A model generated the notes under the pieces. The model saw only the letters and a list, made by a program, of their open reading frames with translations, had not been told where the DNA came from and did no database searches. Source: Lanius collurio (Eukaryota > Chordata > Aves > Passeriformes > Laniidae). Taken from it: a stretch of 64,000 nucleotides of DNA. Below are positions 10,882 through 21,700 of the stretch, piece by piece (positions within the stretch are counted from its first letter, which is position 1; the number at the start of each line of letters is the position of its first letter). The translations under genes were made by a program, and so were the position numbers. Location: the NCBI GenBank assembly GCA_020086605.1, contig JACBWW010000017.1, positions 13,641,245 through 13,705,244 of the forward strand, in the 5' to 3' direction.

Positions 10882-13107
10882 TCAAAAAACCTTCATAAAA
10901 TGATTTTGAACTAAGCTTTCTATATGGGACATCAACGCAGTCATATCAGCAGCACAGACCTGGTGATCCCCATTTCCTGTCTTTTTCAGGGTCTCTAATA
11001 GGCCCCAGTGGATTGGAGGCAGAGCACTGTAAGAACTCAGCAGGTGTAGCTGACTTAATGGATTCTGGTTTATTTCTGCAATCCTCAAGGCCCTCAAGAT
11101 AGCAGGTGCAAACTTAGAATAATGAGCTGTAGATGAAATAATAATTGGGCAAGTTCTATCTTGTAATCGATCTGCAACTACTTTAGCTACAGCTGTGTGT
11201 GTATCCAAAATATATCCTGTAGTACTGTACACAGAGTGAATGGCAGCCAGGCAGTCCTCATCAGAGCACCAGCCAGACACTAAGTCCTGTTGAAGCTTTC
11301 CAAGTAGATCTTTCCGCAGCTGGAAGTGGCCCTGATTTTCCAGCTCATTAAATAATTTTGTCACCAGTTGTCCATCTCCATTAGCAATCAGGTGTAAGTA
11401 TCGCTCAAGATTGGAGGACTTCAAAATATCTATTGCGGGTGAAAAAGTGGGAATTAATTTTCTTCCCCTCAAATCATAAACACCTGTTCTTATGAAGTCA
11501 GTCAAAACATTGTTTTCGTTGGAAGCACAAATACATTTTCTAATAGGAATTCCCATCATTTTAGCATAGAAAGCAGCTAACATGTTGCCAAAGTTTCCCG
11601 TAGGAATGCAAATATCTACAGGGCTTCCAAAAGAAATAATACCTTGATGAACAAGATCAAGGTATGCAGAGGCATGATAAACTATCTGAGGAAGCAGTCG
11701 TGCCCAGTTTATGGAGTTTGCTGCAGCTAAAGCTGTTCCATATTCTACTGTAAGAAAGCCAGTAAAATCAGAATTAGTAAAGATTTGCTTTATAGCTGTC
11801 TGGCAAAAATCAAAATCAGATTTGACACCCACTGACCAAGCATTTTCTTTCTGACAGCCAATCATTTGTGATTTTTGAATTGGGCTTACTCCATCCTCAG
11901 GAAAAAAATTCACCAGAGCAATTCTCTGTTTGTCAGTGTCATGGAGACGACTAAAGCCATCTAGAACAGCACTCCCTGTGTCGCCAGAAGTAGCTACCAG
12001 AATCAAGTAATTGCAGCTTCTGGGAATGCAGTAGGCAAATAAATGTGGCACCAACTGTAATGCAAAATCTTTAAATGATGCTGTTGGTCCATGAAATAAC
12101 TCAAGAAGGAACTGGTTGCCTGCCAGATGCCTAACTGGGGCAATTTTAGAACAACTAAAGTTTTCTCCATAAGCAGTTTCAATAATTTCTGCTAGCTTAG
12201 AAGCAGGAATATCATCAGGATGTATCCATCTTTCTAGTATCACCTGGGCTCTTTCAATGTAACTTGCTTCTATCAGACCTTGCCATTCTTCAGCAGTGAA
12301 TTTTGGAAGTCCTCTCTCAGGAACAAAGAGTCCTCCATCAAGGGCTAAGCCCTGAGTAACAACATCACTGAAATATAATTTATGAGAGTTTTCTTCCGTA
12401 CTCCTTCCAGACCTATGAGACCTCGTTGAAATGAAAGTTTCCAGTTCTGAGTCTTGGTATCTCTTCACAGCATCAAGTACCTTTTCTGCTACAACCTCTG
12501 CTGCAATATCCCCTCCACAAAGAACACGGATATCAAACCACTTTTTGTAGAACTGCTTCCTAAATTGAAGTATGTCCTTGAGAGAAATACCAGGAGACAG
12601 GCCCACTATACGATCCATTTCCTTTGATTTCAGCCTGCTCATAATGACTGTTGTGGGCACATCCAGATATACAACTATTCCATTTTTCTTGATGTGCTGC
12701 ATGCCAGCAGCGTGCATTGGATTGGACCCACTAAGGGAAATTACACTTCCAGATGCTGAGAACTTTAACAGGGCTTTTCCTTCCTCCTCTAGAAATTCCT
12801 CATAGCCAACATCCTGCAGCTTTTCTGACACACCCATATTCCAGGTTGTTTCAAGGACATCGTCATCTATGTCTATGACAGGGCAATCCAGTTTCTGGCC
12901 TACTATTCTCCCAACTGTTGTTTTCCCAGCACCTGGAGGTCCCATCAGGATAATATTTTTCTTTCCAAGAAGAGAATGACTTGAGAACCATGACTTCCAT
13001 ATCTGTGCAAATGCAACAGGTCTTGAAAGCATCAGTTTTAAACACATGCTAGAAAGACTCTTTTGGGTCATTAGTCTTAAAGGCGGATACTGAAAAATGT
13101 GAAACAT
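10882..13107 (-). CDS. THNSL1: Threonine synthase-like 1, full coding sequence in one exon
   Basis: 741 residues, close to the about 743 of human THNSL1. The first about 50 residues contain no Asp or Glu and several Arg/Lys/Ser, which suits a mitochondrial presequence. Residues about 50-215 are a shikimate-kinase-like domain with Walker A GPPGAGKT at 56-63 and a DID at 79-81. Residues about 240-741 are a threonine-synthase-like, PLP-dependent fold type II domain. The Schiff-base lysine is K346 in ASFKDFA, and the phosphate-binding SGDTGSA lies at 374-380. Vertebrates do not make threonine, and the true substrate of THNSL1 is not known to me. In the kinase part, the shikimate-binding Arg of the FR motif is Leu (F105-L106), and the usual GGG is SGS (126-128), so shikimate phosphorylation is unlikely. 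The open frame runs 5' to 13203, but that stretch is the T-rich tract of a splice acceptor. The first Met after the acceptor (13107) gives the family-typical length and start. It lies head to head with ENKUR. Confidence 0.96.
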   Translation of the reverse strand: MFHIFQYPPLRLMTQKSLSSMCLKLMLSRPVAFAQIWKSWFSSHSLLGKKNIILMGPPGAGKTTVGRIVGQKLDCPVIDIDDDVLETTWNMGVSEKLQDVGYEEFLEEEGKALLKFSASGSVISLSGSNPMHAAGMQHIKKNGIVVYLDVPTTVIMSRLKSKEMDRIVGLSPGISLKDILQFRKQFYKKWFDIRVLCGGDIAAEVVAEKVLDAVKRYQDSELETFISTRSHRSGRSTEENSHKLYFSDVVTQGLALDGGLFVPERGLPKFTAEEWQGLIEASYIERAQVILERWIHPDDIPASKLAEIIETAYGENFSCSKIAPVRHLAGNQFLLELFHGPTASFKDFALQLVPHLFAYCIPRSCNYLILVATSGDTGSAVLDGFSRLHDTDKQRIALVNFFPEDGVSPIQKSQMIGCQKENAWSVGVKSDFDFCQTAIKQIFTNSDFTGFLTVEYGTALAAANSINWARLLPQIVYHASAYLDLVHQGIISFGSPVDICIPTGNFGNMLAAFYAKMMGIPIRKCICASNENNVLTDFIRTGVYDLRGRKLIPTFSPAIDILKSSNLERYLHLIANGDGQLVTKLFNELENQGHFQLRKDLLGKLQQDLVSGWCSDEDCLAAIHSVYSTTGYILDTHTAVAKVVADRLQDRTCPIIISSTAHYSKFAPAILRALRIAEINQNPLSQLHLLSSYSALPPIHWGLLETLKKTGNGDHQVCAADMTALMSHIESLVQNHFMKVF

Positions 13108-13161
13108 CTTCTGATGAGTTATTGTGGGGGTTTTTCCAAGACAACTTGACAATCCACTTAA

Positions 13162-13200
13162 CTGCTTCAGAAAGAAAAAAAAAAAAAACAAAACAAAAAA
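13162..13200 (-). other. THNSL1: Splice acceptor and polypyrimidine tract before the THNSL1 coding exon
   Basis: On the minus strand, a run of about 30 bases made almost wholly of T leads to 'ctgaagcag', with AG at 13163-13162. The exon would start at 13161, 54 bases before the ATG. This implies one or more upstream non-coding exons, most likely in the CpG island near 15.3 kb. It also explains the Phe-rich 5' extension of the open frame as intron. Confidence 0.7.
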
Positions 13201-15200
13201 CAAAGAGTAACTAGTCCTTCAGCAAACAACCCTCAAAGATATAAAACTTAGAACAAAACTTCAAACACAAATCCAGCTACAACTTCATCAGTGCCAAAGA
13301 GGTATTTTTCAGAGTAAGACTCATTCCCCTCTTCTGCATAGTTCTGGCTTGTTTCCACTGACAAATCTACCTTGAAACAGTCCATGTCCTCAAGGTAAAA
13401 AAAGACATCCAAGCCTAACACTGTAATATTGTTTGCAAATAACATTGCTTCTAGGAATTCAAAGTCAATTAGTTTTTCTTCTAGTAGGCTTGCTTTTATA
13501 CTACACATTTATAAGCAGTAATTACCTTGATTACCTTCTTGTCATCTTGTAAATATTAACAAAAGATGCATTTGTCCCACCTCCCAAGAAAATTTTGATT
13601 TTTTTTAATACTTTCTTTCTAAAAAAACAAATGCAAGACCCACTTAAATACACAGATAACTCACAGTCTTGTGCAAGAGTTTCATTCAAATCTCTTCTGA
13701 AGGGATGGCAAACCAAGCAAGGGATTTTTGAAGAACTTCTATACTGGAATTGTATTGAATATAATTTGGGGATAGAGAGGGGATGAGAGAAAGAGACAGA
13801 GAGAGAAATCATGAGGACACTACCCACAGAAAAAAGTAACTAAGAAGCATGGATTTCTAACAAAGCAAGAAACTCTCAACATTGTGCTTTGTTTACTCAG
13901 AGAAATAAACACCAATATCAGCATTAATTGGAGCACATTTGCCTGTGATGTTTAGAGCAAAGGGGGAAAGAATCTCAAAACTCCGTAAAACTGAGAGGGG
14001 GGCAGGGGGAAGAGCACTTGCTCACTTTTAAGGAAAGTTGAGCTTGCAAACAGTAACTCTCTGTGTTTGCACCCAATGCTGTGACCTGGTGGATATGCTG
14101 TAATTACAGAGCACAGATCAGAGTAAAGAGGGGCATATCATACTGTACAAGTTTTTTTCCTCAATACTTGTAAAGTAGAATGGCTTCATCCTGTGTAGAG
14201 GCAATATAAGGGTTTTTTTGTAATAGTTACTAAAAAGGAAAAACAAACTGCAAAGAGTAATTATAATATCCAGTATTACTCTAAAGCTGTACTGCAACAG
14301 TAATGCACTCTTGTGCATACAGAAGTATGTATATATTCCTGAGACAGAAAAAGATCTTCATATTAAACTTGCAGATATAAAAAAGTTATATTCAGGAGTA
14401 AATAAACTCAAACCCAGTATATTCTAGTGACTTTATTTCCTGAATGTAAGAATCATTTCTAGAGTTCTGTGTGTGAACTAAGGGAGTGAAAACCATGTCC
14501 CACCTGCCATGTACTGCTCCACTACAGATTAACTTTGAGCTGCAGTCACTTGCATTACACAAATAATGGGTGTAACATCTGGGCTGCTTTATGAATTTAG
14601 GCCTTAGGTATTGATTAAAATCTACGTATTTTGGTGCAAAATCTTGATGAGAATTCCTTTATTCAGCTACTCATTCCAACCCATTCCAGTGTAACTGTTT
14701 TTCACGCACCCACCCACATAAAGTACAGGTACACAGAAGCCTGCAACTACTGAATACAAACCATTTCTTTGAAATAATTTTTTGTCCACTGCCAAAACTT
14801 TAACAGTAAAACCAGCTCAAATGATCCACCCACCCAACTTTAGACATAAACGCCAAGCCAAAAGGGTGGGGTTGTTGCAGCAGAGCTTACACCCATACCT
14901 CCACTGACATCTTGTTTTGGCAATACAGCTCGACATGGACGTGGACAGCCCTGCCTATGTTTAGCCGTGACCCACAACTGTAACAACCAGTGTCGATGAC
15001 AGCCGCTCTTGTGAAAAACAGGTCTTGTTACTTGGATAGACACGGGACCAGCCCCCAAACCAAGCTCCTGCAGCAGCTCCTTGAAGGAGTCAAAGCGAGG
15101 ACGGGAGGAGGGAGGGAGCCGGACGGACCGCACCCACCCACCCGGCCAGCATGGCCCCGGGCTGCGAGCTGCCTCCACTCGCTAGGGGCAGCGACGCCCC
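13201..15200. other. Probable THNSL1 5' intron
   Basis: AT-rich to about 14.85 kb, then GC rises toward the CpG island. No other coding exon is seen. Minus-strand open stretches here are short and show no homology I recognise. Confidence 0.5.
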
Positions 15201-15295
15201 TGTCCTGTCCTGTCCTGTCCTGTCCTGTCCTGTCCTGTCCTGTCCTGTCCTGTCCTGTCCTGTCCTGTCCCGTCCCGTCCCGTCCCGTCCCGTCC
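15201..15295. repeat. Pentanucleotide microsatellite, TGTCC x14 then CGTCC x5
   Basis: Fourteen perfect TGTCC units at 15201-15270 are followed by five perfect CGTCC units at 15271-15295. The CpG-containing units are on the side facing the CpG island. Open frames through this tract (PVLSC-type repeats) are repeat artefacts, not genes. Confidence 0.98.
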
Positions 15296-15390
15296 CCCCC
15301 GCCCCAGCAGGTTCCACCCCCGCCCCCCCGGCGCCCTCAGCGCGGCGCGCGCACGTACCGGCGGGGGCGGGGACCGCTGCCACAGGTACC

Positions 15391-15400
15391 GCGCACGCGC
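15391..15400. promoter_or_regulatory. NRF1-type site
   Basis: gcgcacgcgc matches the core of the NRF1 palindrome (YGCGCAYGCGCR) and lies inside the CpG island between the two divergent genes. NRF1 sites are common in housekeeping and mitochondrial-gene promoters, which suits THNSL1. Binding is inferred. Confidence 0.55.
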
Positions 15401-15452
15401 AGTCTAACGGCGCCCCGCGCTCCGGCCCGCGCCGCGCGGTACCGGCAGCAGC

Positions 15453-15464
15453 TGCGCCTGCGCA
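15453..15464. promoter_or_regulatory. Second NRF1-like site
   Basis: tgcgcctgcgca is the NRF1 palindrome with one central change (C for A). It lies about 60 bases from the first site. Confidence 0.45.
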
Positions 15465-15531
15465 GCCGCTCCGCGCCTGGCCCTGGGACAGATGGCGGCT
15501 CCGCCCCTCATGGCGCCGTTCCCCCTAACGG

Positions 15532-15545
15532 GTTTCCCCGGTAAC
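15532..15545. promoter_or_regulatory. ENKUR: X-box-like RFX site upstream of ENKUR
   Basis: gtttccccggtaac fits the RFX X-box GTHNYY-NN-RRNAAC at all twelve arm positions; only the central AT of the consensus is CC. It lies about 145 bases before the ENKUR start codon. RFX factors, often with FOXJ1, drive ciliary genes, so the site is in the expected place for an axonemal protein. The assignment is from motif and position only. Confidence 0.5.
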
Positions 15546-15690
15546 TGACAACAGCCGCCGGCCCCGCCCCGAGCCCCTCGGCGAGGCGGCTCTTCCCCAT
15601 ATCCAAACCCCGCAGCGAGGCAGGTACCCCGCGCCCAGAGCCCACAAACAGGTGGTGTCTTCCCCGTGCCCCGGGTCCCGCGGCCGGAGC

Positions 15691-15764
15691 ATGGCCACGC
15701 AGAGTGCCCAGAAGGGCGCCTCTGACCCCCCGCCCCGGCCGGAGCAGCCCGGCAAACCTGCCAG
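15691..15764 (+). CDS. ENKUR: ENKUR coding exon 1
   Basis: ATG in a good context, 24 codons plus two bases of an Arg codon, then donor CCAG|GTATGTG. Phase and the residues PAR|YIS match the human junction PPR|YIS, which supports the exon even though the rest of its sequence is not conserved. Confidence 0.8.
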
Positions 15765-18700
15765 GTATGTGGGTGTGACGGAGCCACTTGCAGGCAGGGT
15801 GGCTGGTTCTGGCAAGGCAGTGCATTTAACGGGTAATAGGTATTAACCCACCCCCCAAGCAAACTAGTTTTTTAGTCCTCCTCCTATCGAGTCACTAACA
15901 TCAGGAAGGACCTTGAGGTGCTGGAATGTGTCCAGAGAAGGGCAGCGAACCTGGTGAAGGGTCTGGAGCACGAGTCCAGTGAGGAACAGCTGAGGGAGCT
16001 GGGCGGCTTTAGCCTGAAGAAGAGAAGGATCTGGAGTGACCTTTTTGCTCTCTACAACTACCTGAAAGGAGGGTGTAGCCAGGTGGGGGCTGTCCTCTTT
16101 TCCCAGGCAGTTAGCATCAGCACAAGAGGACATGGCCTCAGCTGCACCAGGGGAGGTTTAGGTTAGACATTAGGAAGAAATTCCTCACAGGAATGGCTAG
16201 TTAGATACTGGAATGTACTGCCCAGGGAGGTGGTGGAGTCCCCATCCCTGGAGGTGTTTAAGGAAATATTGGATGTGGAACTCAATGCCATGGTCTAGTT
16301 GACAAGATGATGTTTTTTCCTAGCTTGGACTGAGTAATTCAGAGGTCTTTTCCAACCTAATTGATTCTATGATTTGAGAGCTTACAGTCTGCTCCATAAG
16401 GTGGTGATTGAATCATCTTGTTCACTGATAATTGACAAACACTCTTTCTGTGCACAGGAATTACGTGACATCTTTGTTATTTGCACTTAAAACAACTTCT
16501 CAGTGAGCAACAGAAGAATTGGGCTTTCTGATTCCATACTTACCACGTGTCATATGTGTCCTCTGACTTTGTTTCTTCTGCTTCCCTTTCTCACCTCTTA
16601 TGTAAAAAATATTAAAAGTCTTTTGCCAAGAGTTATGCAGACGTGTGGGGTTTTCTTCAAGTCCCTATTTATATAAAAGAAGGCTGTTACACTTAGCATC
16701 TTCAGTGAAAGGGTAATATAGGTCATAACTCAGTAGCTTTAAAATAAGTAGATGTATCAATGAAACTCATTAGAACAAACTTACCCTGTTTCACGTAAAA
16801 GGATTCAGACTTGTGAGATTCCTAGTTCTGAGTCTTTTCCATCTAAAAGTGGATTTCTAAGATATTGTTTGTTTCCATTGTGAATGGATATAATTTTGGA
16901 CAGAGATACTTTTGAAGACAGAGGAAGGTGAAAGTACAATATGGCAAGGCACGCACACTAAACCCATTCCTGACTTAATACCATTCAGAGATTTGTATAC
17001 TCCATGGCCATTGGGTTCAGTTTAGGCAAGGGATTCCTTGGCTTGGATATAATCTGACTAAATCCTCTTCTGATCTCATTGGCTTCTGTTGTCACCACAC
17101 TTTCTGCTTAGGTTCACAATGTGACAAATACTCAGCTGGTAAGAGGAGTGTTGAACCTGGTTAATAGTGTGATCTGACCAGTTTAAATGAATGCACACAA
17201 AATCTAGTTTGTTGTTTGGGGTGTTTTTTGCCAAATGAAATCATATGAATTTCATTCTCTGTTGACTGGTGCTGCTCAGGAAACTACAGCAAACATCCTC
17301 ATTTTCCCCAAGTTTGGTATCCGAAGATGACATCTGAGGAACAGGTGTCATCTTCTTCTGTCTTGTTACAGATGTATTGTCTTTTTTTCCCTTGCTAAAT
17401 GATGAACAGATTAGATTCTGATGCTCCCTATAACCATGTTTTCTTCCTTGCAACCCTCTTAACTATGTGATAGTGGTGTGTGGCATTGAGCCACTTTCTT
17501 GGCCTGGAAAGTCACTGAAAAGATAACAGCTTCCCCATCTCTTTGTCCAAAGGAAGGTCTATAGCTGTCTACAAATGATGTCTTTACCTCATGCCAGTAT
17601 GTAAGAAACTCAGAGTCTTCTCATTCATTTTCTCATTCCCAGACTGTGAACCTCACTAGGTCAAACTTCTCATAAGTCCGGTGCCTTTCTCTCCTGTATG
17701 CTTACAATGCCACCCCTAGAAAATGGTGAGGAATACTATTATTTATCAGTTTGGTGAGTTTGTGCAATGTCTATAGCTGTTTGCCAGGAATTTAACAGAA
17801 AAAAAGAAATAAAACCTCATTCCTTACAACTAGACGTATTCCAGGAATTTTATATAATCTTATATGTGTAATCTTCTCTCTGATTTTGGAGACCAAACCT
17901 CCAAAAGACAAAAGAACTCCACAATTTTAATGAAGTCCTTCTGACATGTTCTAATGTTACGATCAAGTGCAAGTACATGTATTGCAAATTTGCAGCTCAT
18001 GGACAAGAGCTTTTATCAGTGTTGCTACTGTGATACATATTCAAAGGCCCAGCATTACATGGTTTCTTTTTTCGTATTTCAGTATTTCCATAGAATGGGT
18101 TGCACTATATGGAGTCTTTTTTGTTCTTCTGTTTTATGCTTACTTGAAAACATGGTATAGTATTTTTTCATAAACATTTTTCTTTCTGTAAAAGAAATGC
18201 GTTTTTTTCATAAGCTTTTGTCTACCATAAATTAATATGACATGTTTCCTAAAGATGGACAGATTATAAAAGTACAGTGGGGGAGCCTTTGCTTCAGGAG
18301 CAGGGAGTTCTGCTTCCTCAGGCAAACATCTGTGACAGCTTGGTCCTTCAGATAGAGGCAAGATGTTGCTAATCAGCTAATGATCAGCATTTGGCTTCTT
18401 TTGGAGATTTTGATTAAAGCAGAAGTTACTATGCCATAGGCATCATTAGACCAAAACAGCAGTGTGTTCATACCATGTGCATACAGCTTTTCATGTCTGA
18501 GCCCTTACTGGTTTTCACATCAGCTGTTTCAGTGCCAAACCCACCACTGATTACCATTGTTTAGGATTGTAGCTCATATCTGTGTAATATAAGGAATCTG
18601 CAGTGTGCTGTGCTATTTCAGAGCAGTAACCCATCTCAAATAATCTCTTTTAAGAGTCTGTGACAGATGGTTCAACAGGAACATTGAGACAGTGATGCAG

Positions 18701-21700
18701 TGGACAGTAATTGGAATTCTATACAGGTCTTGACTACATTTGGCATCTTTTCGCAAGCATAAATCATAGAATATGCTGGATTGGAAGGGACCCATCAGGA
18801 TCACTGAGTCCAAACCCTGTCCCTGCACCAAGAATCACACCATGTACCATAAGGAATTCATGCAAGCAATATTTAAGTTTATTCTCAAAATTTAGGTTTT
18901 GTTAAATTTCAGAATGTCTGTGTTCAGTATTTATATTTCGTGGTCTTTTCCCCAGGTGTGATAATCCTGACCTCAGAGACAGAAGAGCTGAAGACTCAGT
19001 TTAGCCTAAGCATGAAAGCTGTGTGAATGATGGCCTTTATTTGGGGGAGAGTACAAAACAAATCAGATTAGGTTTTTGCCATGAACTACTGCAAAAAAAA
19101 ATTCTTTGAAGAACTATTTTGAATATTTTTCTGACCCATGACTTCTTTATGGCTATTTTTTAACCTCTAAGGTATATATCCAAATATAGAGAGTTTGTGA
19201 AACATGAAGCCATGAAAAATAAATCTCAGTGGAAAACTATGGGGCCAGCAAAAGTTTCAGTGCCATCTCCAAAGGATTTTCTGCAGAAACATTCCAAGGA
19301 ACCCAAGCTAGCACCAAGTAAGTGTAGACAGAAAATATATACAATGTGTAATGTGTTTTTTATAGTGGAGAGTTAAGTCTGTGTGTCCTACCGTGTTAAG
19401 TTATGGCCAGCTATTGGGTTGTAAAAACAAACCCCGGGAAAGTACTGGTTCGTGGGGTCAGTATCAGGAAACTGGCTGTTGTAGGAATGAGCTTTGTCAC
19501 TTGTGACATTACACCTATTTTCTGCCAAAGAAGAACATTAACTCAGACAACCTGGATCAAATCATTACCTCTGGTAATGATCATGAATTAAAATAATGTC
19601 TAATGGGAAATATGATGGGAAATAATAATTCTTAATTGCTCACTATAAGTGAGACTACTCAGGAGACTACTGAATTTCTGTTGGTGCCTTGGAGAAAAGA
19701 TTACACTAAAATGGAAGAGTTTCTATATTGTCTGGAGAAAGGATTGTGAGAAGTTGTTTACAAGGATTAGGGAGCAGCAGGAGGAGGTCTCTTCCCCATG
19801 GAGAGGTGGGTCAGACATTGAGGGCAACCAAAACACACGCTGGGCAAAGACCTCACCAAGAGAGTGCAGTCCCGCCACATCAGGCAGGCCAGCAGAGCCG
19901 GGTGGTGAGGAAAGTCTGTCCTGTCACTGTCCCAGTGACCATCAGGCAGAATCAGGTTACAGGCCAGGTGCCTCCTCTGATTCCACACAGCTCTTCAGGA
20001 GCAGGACTAGCGGCAGACATGGCTGAGACTGCTCATCCAGGTATTTACAGGTGGAGTGGGGTTCCTGAGTCCAAGGGGCTGGGGTGGTGAGACTGGATGG
20101 GGCCATTATTGCCTAAGGGCTCTGACAATGAGGACCTCTATTAAAAGTAGTTACAATTACATTTGAAAAAAGTCCTGTACTACTGCAGTTAAGAGGAAGT
20201 GAGTGACAAATAGGAAAACCCATCTGAAACAACACAGTATTTCCTAGGTTATGAAACTTCTGTTAGGCCAAACAGACATACATCACAGTTCATTGACAGG
20301 CAGTTCTTTCAGTGTAGATGCTGTTGGGTTCTTTTTTTATGTAATTCTGTACATAGTTTTTCCCTTTTGAAAAGTGTAATACTATGAAATTGCAAATCTC
20401 TTCAAATTTATTGCTGAGAATGTTTACATGCTCTGTTCACAGAAAAAAAAGAAGAGGATGGTAAAAAATTGCTTCCATTATCAGTGCCACAGAGGACATA
20501 CCGCCCAGTTATTCGGATTACAAAGAATTTTATAAATAAAAATGCAGTTGCTGTTATCAGGGGAGTGCCTAAAAAGCCTCGACCTTTTTGTGTTGATACA
20601 AGACAGGGAGATAAATATCCCCTTGAACCTTCAGGACTTGTTCCAAAATACATTAAAAAAAAGGTAAGTTTTATTAAGTTATATTGGAAATACTATTTGT
20701 AATGCCTATTTTAGGTTCACTGTTGCATTCTCCTGTGAAATGTTAATTATTCTTTTTGAGATGTTTAGATATCGTAGCTGTTCATGTTAGACCCAAGAAA
20801 TCACTGGCACTAGATTTGTGCCTTGCCTTTACTCTGTTTTTATTTGCTTATGCTTGTCAGCCAAAAAAGTTTGCAGAGTGATTGTTCTAAAGCAATGGCA
20901 TATGTCATGCATTGGGAACCCAGAGTGTGTCTAATGGGGAGACAGAATTCTGTGATGATTGAAGGTTCGCTTGGGAAAGACAGGCAAGGAAGAAGAGAGG
21001 GTTGCCCTTTGAATGAAGGAGCTGATTAAATGATGGAGCTCTTCTATGGAAATGGCAACAGGCTAGTTGAGCCTGTGAGTGAGGAACAGAGGAAAGGCCA
21101 GTGGCTGTCAAAAATGTGTTTGTTATGGAGCACCCTGTAAGCTGAGGAACTGTATGAAAATCTCTTTAAGCAACTTGAGGAAATCTTCAGATCACGATGC
21201 AGGCTCTTATGGAAGACTTCACACTCCTTGATAGCTGCTGAAAGGATGACACAATGGGAGGGATGAAAGCAACCAAAAAGCTTCCTGAAGCATGTCAGCA
21301 ACAGCTTTCTTCATGGATGGTGCATGAGCCACCCAGTGGTAATGCTCTTTTGGCTGTACTACTTACAAATGAGAAAGAATTGGTCAGAGGTGTGATAATC
21401 AGTTGTAGTCTGGGTGGCACAGGCCATGTAGCAGTTCCAGATCCCCTCTGGCTTGGGGACACAAGTGGTAGAGTACTGACCCTGTACTTCAGGAGAGCAA
21501 ACAGCAGGTTATTCCGGGTAGCTAGTAAGTAGGACCCCATGTGAGACAGCTCTGGAAAGCAAAGAGCTTGGGAGAGCTGACATGCTTTTGAGGACAGCCT
21601 CCTCTGAGCACAAGAACAGTCCATTCCCTACACAGGAAAATAAGATGTATCAAGAGTCTGGCTTATGTGAACATATAACCCATGACAGAGCATTATGCAA

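Larger units (their letters stand above)
15300..15780. promoter_or_regulatory. CpG island, probable THNSL1/ENKUR bidirectional promoter
   Basis: GC- and CpG-dense segment in an otherwise AT-rich region, between the minus-strand THNSL1 and plus-strand ENKUR. It contains GC boxes (15363-15372, and gccccgcccc at 15561-15570), two NRF1-like sites and an X-box-like motif. There is no obvious TATA box, as usual for CpG-island promoters. A possible donor for a THNSL1 5' exon is the minus-strand GTACGTG at about 15356-15350. That link is inference. Confidence 0.8.
15765..19171 (+). other. ENKUR: ENKUR intron 1
   Basis: Donor gtatgt at 15765, acceptor ctctaag at 19165-19171. It holds two CR1 fragments (listed separately). 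No other coding exon, including any copy of the human first-exon motif, was seen. Confidence 0.75.

Noticed and set aside
13108..13203. 32-residue N-terminal extension of the THNSL1 frame, Phe-rich
   Set aside because: It is the translation of a polypyrimidine tract and splice acceptor. The internal Met at 13107 gives the family length.
14990..15544. 184-codon and other long open frames through 15.0-15.9 kb on both strands
   Set aside because: They come from the TGTCC repeat and from CpG-island GC content, and overlap in many frames with no homology.
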